64,000 nucleotides of DNA from Bifidobacterium pseudolongum subsp. pseudolongum DSM 20099 (GTDB lineage Bacteria; Actinomycetota; Actinomycetes; Actinomycetales; Bifidobacteriaceae), in assembly GCF_000771225.1 (NCBI RefSeq), contig NZ_JDTZ01000003.1, positions 372,001 through 436,000 on the forward strand, in the 5' to 3' direction. How positions within the stretch are numbered: the stretch's first letter is position 1; the number at the start of each line of letters is the position of its first letter. The notes beneath the pieces are model-generated. The model was not told the DNA's origin. It did not search any database and worked only from the letters and a program-made list of their open reading frames with translations. Positions 60,332-64,000 of this stretch are shown here, piece by piece. The position numbers were made by a program, and so were the translations under genes.

Positions 60332-61450
60332 ATGCGTCGAGGGCCGTTGCAGGCAGGGGAGAAGGTGCAGTTCACCGACCGCAAGTCGAACAAGATCACC
60401 GACCAGTTGGTGCCCGGGGGGTCGACGCAGACCTCGCATGGGCTGATCCTGCACGACGACGTGATCGGCTCTCTTGAGGGGAGCGTCGTCACAAGTGTGA
60501 CCGCGAAACGTGAGGCGCAGATCAACACGGAGCACCCTGAACGCGATGCGGGCAAACCATGGAAGGGCACACGGGCGATCGGCGGATGGCAGTTCACGGT
60601 GATGCGCCCGCGGCTGGCGGACTATGTGCTGTCCATGCCGCGCGGCGCGCAGATCATGTACCCCAAGGACATTGCGCAGGTCATCCAGCTCGGTGACATC
60701 CGCACCGGCATGCGCGTGTTGGAGTCCGGCGCGGGGTCGGGTGCGATGAGCCTCAACCTGCTTGACGCGGTCGGCCCCGACGGGCAGGTGACGACGGTCG
60801 AACTGCGCCCCGAGTTCGCGCGCGTCGCCGAAGCGAACGCCACACTCTACTATGGCATGCGCCCCACATGGTGGACATTGCTCGTCGGTGATTTCGATTC
60901 GCGCGCCGCCGGGCTGCCGGAACACTGGTTCGACCGTGTGGTGCTCGACATGCTCGACCCGTGGAACCGGCTCGACGCCGCATGGCGCGTGCTTGCCCCC
61001 GGTGGCGTGCTGACCGCCTATGTGACGACGACGACGCAGATCTCCCGGCTCGCCGAGGCGTTGCGCGCCTCGAACCAGTGGACCGAACCGCAGATCATGG
61101 AGACGCTTGAACGCAACTGGAAGGCGCAAGGGCTCGCGATCCGCCCCGACCACCAGATGATCGGCCACACCGGGTTCCTTGTGGTGGCGCGGTCCATGGC
61201 GCCAGGCGTGGACGCGTTGCGCAAACAGGACCGTGCCACGAAAGACACGACGAGCGACATCGACGCCTTGAGCCCGCAGGAGCGCGAACGCATGTGGGAG
61301 GACCTCGAACTGCGCGACATCTCCGACCGCAAACTGCGCAAGGTGCTGCGTGACCTGGACAGGCAGGTGCACGCCGTGCAGGCGGACCATACCCCATCGC
61401 AACCGGACGATGCCACGGCACAGGCCACCGGTCCGGCGATGGGTGATTGA
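60332..61450 (+). CDS. trmI: tRNA (adenine-58-N1)-methyltransferase
   Basis: Methylates A58 in the T loop of tRNAs. The 372-residue Rossmann-type enzyme shows RRGPLQAGEKVQFTDRKSNK at the N-terminus, GAQIMYPKDIAQVIQLGDI, the SAM motif VLESGAGSGAMSLNLLDAVG and VVLDMLDPWNRLDAAWRVL. The last 70 residues are an acidic, helical extension. AAGGAG at 60321-60326 serves ATG 60332. In many actinobacteria trmI lies beside proteasome ATPase and pupylation genes. Here the neighbours are an ABC ATPase and a histidine phosphatase. Confidence 0.94.
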   Translation: MRRGPLQAGEKVQFTDRKSNKITDQLVPGGSTQTSHGLILHDDVIGSLEGSVVTSVTAKREAQINTEHPERDAGKPWKGTRAIGGWQFTVMRPRLADYVLSMPRGAQIMYPKDIAQVIQLGDIRTGMRVLESGAGSGAMSLNLLDAVGPDGQVTTVELRPEFARVAEANATLYYGMRPTWWTLLVGDFDSRAAGLPEHWFDRVVLDMLDPWNRLDAAWRVLAPGGVLTAYVTTTTQISRLAEALRASNQWTEPQIMETLERNWKAQGLAIRPDHQMIGHTGFLVVARSMAPGVDALRKQDRATKDTTSDIDALSPQERERMWEDLELRDISDRKLRKVLRDLDRQVHAVQADHTPSQPDDATAQATGPAMGD

Positions 61451-61540
61451 CCCGGCACCCAGGAAGCCCATGATGCCGCGCGATGGGGTATAGTGGCGTA
61501 CCAGTACGACCACCCAAGCGCAGCAAGGACGGCACCACCA

Positions 61541-62098
61541 ATGGCTTCGAACCTCAAGAGCATCGCCAAGCAGGCGAAGGACTACAAGTACATCCTGTTG
61601 GTGATGCGGCACGCGAAGACCGAACCGTTCAACGCGCACGGCGATTTTGAACGCTGCCTGCTCGACAAAGGGCTCAAGCAAGCCAAACGCGTGGCCAAGG
61701 GGCTCAAGGGCATGGGGCTCGTGCCCGACGCGATCGACTGTTCGAGCGCAGTGCGCGCCCGTCAGACGTGCGAACGCATGCTCAAGGTATTCGGTGACGA
61801 CCCCAAGGTGCATTATTCGAAGGCGTTGTACGCCGACGGCATGCAGGCGGTGTTCGACGCGCTCGCCAATACGAAGGACAAGCGGCATACCCTCATGGTG
61901 CTCGGCCATGAGCCCACCGTGTCGATGGCCTGCCAGTGGCTCGCCGGTAAACGCAGCGACCCGGGCATGCTCGACCTGTTGAACCTTGGCATGTCCACCG
62001 CGTGTGTGGCCGTGTTCGGCTCGGAGGCGCCGTTGCGCAAATGGGGTGTGCATGAGGCGGAGCTCATCGCGGTGCTCAGCCCCAAGGATTTCGACTGA
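61541..62098 (+). CDS. SixA-like histidine phosphatase
   Basis: A 185-residue branch-1 histidine phosphatase. The catalytic motif is VMRHAKTEPF (RHG-type, with Ala for Gly) near residue 22, and GHEPTVSMACQWLAG supplies the second His near 121. Further features are LLDKGLKQAKRVAKGLKGM and SSAVRARQTCERML. SixA proteins dephosphorylate phosphohistidine on phosphotransfer proteins; other members act on small phosphate esters, so the substrate is open. ATG 61541 has AAGGA at about 61525; a longer frame from 61493 is unlikely. It follows trmI by 90 bases. Confidence 0.88.
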   Translation: MASNLKSIAKQAKDYKYILLVMRHAKTEPFNAHGDFERCLLDKGLKQAKRVAKGLKGMGLVPDAIDCSSAVRARQTCERMLKVFGDDPKVHYSKALYADGMQAVFDALANTKDKRHTLMVLGHEPTVSMACQWLAGKRSDPGMLDLLNLGMSTACVAVFGSEAPLRKWGVHEAELIAVLSPKDFD

Positions 62099-62151
62099 CC
62101 CGGTACGGGATATAGGTAGGGCGGTTGATTTCGACCGCCGGTATAAGCTCA

Positions 62152-62175
62152 GGTTATGACGATGTCTCAATAACC
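62152..62175 (+). promoter_or_regulatory. Inverted repeat in the metE upstream region
   Basis: GGTTAT (62152-62157) and ATAACC (62170-62175) are a perfect inverted repeat 12 bases apart, just after a TATAAG (62142-62147) that could be a -10. It may be an operator for a methionine regulator. I could not match it to a known box. Confidence 0.35.
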
Positions 62176-62270
62176 ACTATGGCCTCCTGCAAGATTTCGC
62201 ATGTCCGGTGCCGGTTTGTTTGGTAGCGTAAAGCACGTTGCAGTTGAAACCACCCCCTGTTGGAGGCATC

Positions 62271-64000
62271 ATGAGCGTATTGACGTCGATTTCCGGGTTC
62301 CCGCGCGTGGGCAGGAACCGTGAACTCAAGAAGATCATCGAAGCGTATTGGAAGGGCAACGCGACCCTCGACGACGTGCGTGGCGTGGGCCGTGAACTGC
62401 GCGCCGAGCATTGGAAGCTCGAACAGGCGGCCGGCATCGACCTGCTGCCGAGCAACGATTTCAGCCTCTACGACCAGATGCTCGACACGGCGATCCTGCT
62501 CAACGTGATCCCCGCACGGTACCGCCGCCTGTCGTTCAAGGAGCCGGAGGAGACGCTGTTCGCGATGGCGCGCGGCTACCAGGGGGAGCGCGGCGACGTG
62601 ACCGCCCTGCCGATGAAGAAGTGGTTCACCACGAACTACCATTACCTCGTGCCGGAGTTCGACGAGGCGACCGAAGTCAAGCTCAACGGCAGCAAGCCCT
62701 TCGACGAGTATGAGGAAGCGAAGGCGTTGGGCTATGAGACCAAGCCCGTGCTGATCGGCCCGTACACGTTCCTCAAGCTCGCCCGCAACAGCGAGGCGCA
62801 GGAACTGGACATCGACGAAGGCCTCATCGACGCGGTCGCCGGCGTCTACGCGCAGGTCGTGCGCCGGTTCGCCGATCTGGGCGCCCAGTGGCTGCAACTG
62901 GACGAACCGTATCTCGTCATGGACAAGAGCGACGCGGACGTGCGCCTGTTCAAGGCCCTGTACTCGCGCATCCTGCCGGCCCGCGAAGACCGTGTGAAGA
63001 TCCTGCTCAACACATATTTCGGCAATATCGCCGACATCTACGAGACGGTGAAGCTGTTCGAATTCGACGGCGTGGGCCTCGACCTGGTGGAGGGACGCGA
63101 CGAGAACCTCGCCGCGGTGCACCAGCATGGCGTCGCCGCACGCACCACGCTGTTCGCCGGCGTGGTCAACGGCCGCAACATCTGGCGCAACAACTACGCC
63201 ACCAGCATCGGCCTGATCGACGCCCTGCGCCAAACGACCGACCGTGTGGCCGTGGCCTCCGCCTGTTCGCTGCTGCATGTGCCGTTCAGCACGCAGGGTG
63301 AAGAAGCGCTCGGCGAGGATGTGCTCAAGCATTTCGCGTTCGCCGTGGAGAAGCTCGACGAAGTGCGCCAGATCGCCGACCTGGTGGAGCTCGACGACGA
63401 CGCCAAGCGCGCGTCCAGTGCGCTCGCAGCCAACCAGCTGCTGTTCGACGGCAGCCGTGTGGCGCGCGACGAGGCCGTGGCCGCCCGTCTGGCCGCGTTG
63501 AGCGACGCCGACTTCACGCGTCTGCCGGCGCGCGCCGAACGCCAGCGCGCCCAGAAGGAGGCGCTTGGCCTGCCGGCGCTGCCCACCACGACGATCGGTT
63601 CGTTCCCGCAGACCAAAGAGGTGCGTGCGGAGCGTGCGCGCCTGCGCAAGGGGGAGATCAGCCAGGACGAGTACGACGCGTTCATTCGTGGCCAGATCGA
63701 TGAGGCGATCCGTCAGCAGGAGCGGATCGGTTTGGACGTGCTGGTGCACGGCGAGTTCGAACGCAACGACATGGTGGAGTATTTCGGGCAGAACCTCAAT
63801 GGGTTCCTGTTCACCAAGAACGCGTGGGTGCAGTCCTACGGCACCCGTTGCGTCAAACCGCCGATCGTGTGGGGCGACGTGTCGCGCGCCAAGCCGATCA
63901 CCGTGGCGTGGAGCACGTATGCGCAGTCGCGCACCAGCAAGCCGATGAAGGGCATGCTCACCGGCCCGGTGACGATCCTCAACTGGTCGTGGCCGCGTGA
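62271..64000 (+). CDS. metE: Cobalamin-independent methionine synthase (partial, runs off window)
   Basis: Transfers a methyl group from 5-methyltetrahydropteroyltri-glutamate to homocysteine without B12. About 576 residues are visible; the family usually has 750-770, so roughly 180 are cut off. The N-terminal domain starts [20 protein letters not shown] and continues with [47 protein letters not shown] and [12 protein letters not shown]. The C-terminal catalytic half begins [20 protein letters not shown], then [17 protein letters not shown] and ends here at [18 protein letters not shown]. The zinc ligands lie beyond the window, in part. TGGAGG at 62261-62266 precedes ATG 62271. Confidence 0.95.
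   Translation, partial: MSVLTSISGFPRVGRNRELKKIIEAYWKGNATLDDVRGVGRELRAEHWKLEQAAGIDLLPSNDFSLYDQMLDTAILLNVIPARYRRLSFKEPEETLFAMARGYQGERGDVTALPMKKWFTTNYHYLVPEFDEATEVKLNGSKPFDEYEEAKALGYETKPVLIGPYTFLKLARNSEAQELDIDEGLIDAVAGVYAQVVRRFADLGAQWLQLDEPYLVMDKSDADVRLFKALYSRILPAREDRVKILLNTYFGNIADIYETVKLFEFDGVGLDLVEGRDENLAAVHQHGVAARTTLFAGVVNGRNIWRNNYATSIGLIDALRQTTDRVAVASACSLLHVPFSTQGEEALGEDVLKHFAFAVEKLDEVRQIADLVELDDDAKRASSALAANQLLFDGSRVARDEAVAARLAALSDADFTRLPARAERQRAQKEALGLPALPTTTIGSFPQTKEVRAERARLRKGEISQDEYDAFIRGQIDEAIRQQERIGLDVLVHGEFERNDMVEYFGQNLNGFLFTKNAWVQSYGTRCVKPPIVWGDVSRAKPITVAWSTYAQSRTSKPMKGMLTGPVTILNWSWPR

Noticed and set aside
58799-62170. A 1123-residue minus-strand frame that ends in bcp
   Set aside because: Only the last 160 residues are real (bcp). 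The rest is antisense to the ABC, trmI and sixA genes, and bcp has its own start.
62099-62270. Cobalamin or SAM riboswitch before metE
   Set aside because: The gap is only 172 bases, also holds the end of the preceding transcript, and shows no conserved riboswitch core.

Overview
The window is a contiguous piece of a high-GC actinobacterial chromosome, almost certainly Bifidobacterium. Signs pointing that way are the fused shikimate kinase/3-dehydroquinate synthase, the SufBDCSU plus SufT operon without SufE, the split PntA1/PntA2/PntB transhydrogenase, MetE, and a very large secreted amylopullulanase. The neighbourhood alaS-ruvX-mltG-aroC-aroK/B is a typical actinobacterial order. I do not assign a species.

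Layout. 0-5.1 kb: end of an upstream gene, a small membrane protein, alaS, ruvX, mltG and a convergent prepilin-type peptidase. 5.2-8.5 kb: aroC, aroKB, aroQ (chorismate pathway). 8.75-22.3 kb: an accessory block. It starts with a cell-surface amylopullulanase under a probable LacI-family operator and a tandem paralogous amylase that is a lipoprotein. Four broken genes follow: a predicted beta-propeller surface protein with an LASTG sorting signal, an ABC ATPase, a two-FtsX permease, and a helix-turn-helix regulator with a DUF4097-like tail. Together they carry about nine single-base indels and one stop codon, while the flanking housekeeping genes read through cleanly. 22.3-25.8 kb: pyrG and an L,D-transpeptidase. 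25.9-31.95 kb: suf operon. 31.95-33.7 kb: two RNA methyltransferases on the minus strand. 33.77 kb: tRNA-Leu(GAG), the only RNA gene seen. 34.1-38.55 kb: HIT protein, phoH, ybeY, CBS/CNNM protein, era. 38.66-40.7 kb: long-chain acyl-CoA ligase (minus). 40.98-43.8 kb: pntA1-A2-B. 43.9-44.9 kb: alpha/beta hydrolase (minus). 45.2-48.5 kb: rplY, ilvE, a UPF0126 membrane protein, rpsT (minus). 48.7-51.75 kb: lepA, hemW. 52-58.7 kb: gltB, gltD and a small membrane protein. 58.8-62.1 kb: bcp (minus), a lone ABC ATPase, trmI, a SixA-like phosphatase. From 62.27 kb: metE, running off the end.

How the genes work together. Most of the window is housekeeping: translation, cell wall, aromatic and branched-chain amino acids, glutamate synthesis, Fe-S assembly and NADPH supply. 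The accessory block is a starch/glycogen/pullulan degrading surface system. Long, often perfect inverted repeats mark many gene ends, notably at convergent junctions. I found no insertion sequence, integrase, CRISPR array, prophage gene or replication origin. The only gene-free stretch over 300 bases (8548-8876) holds a terminator, a probable promoter and an operator.
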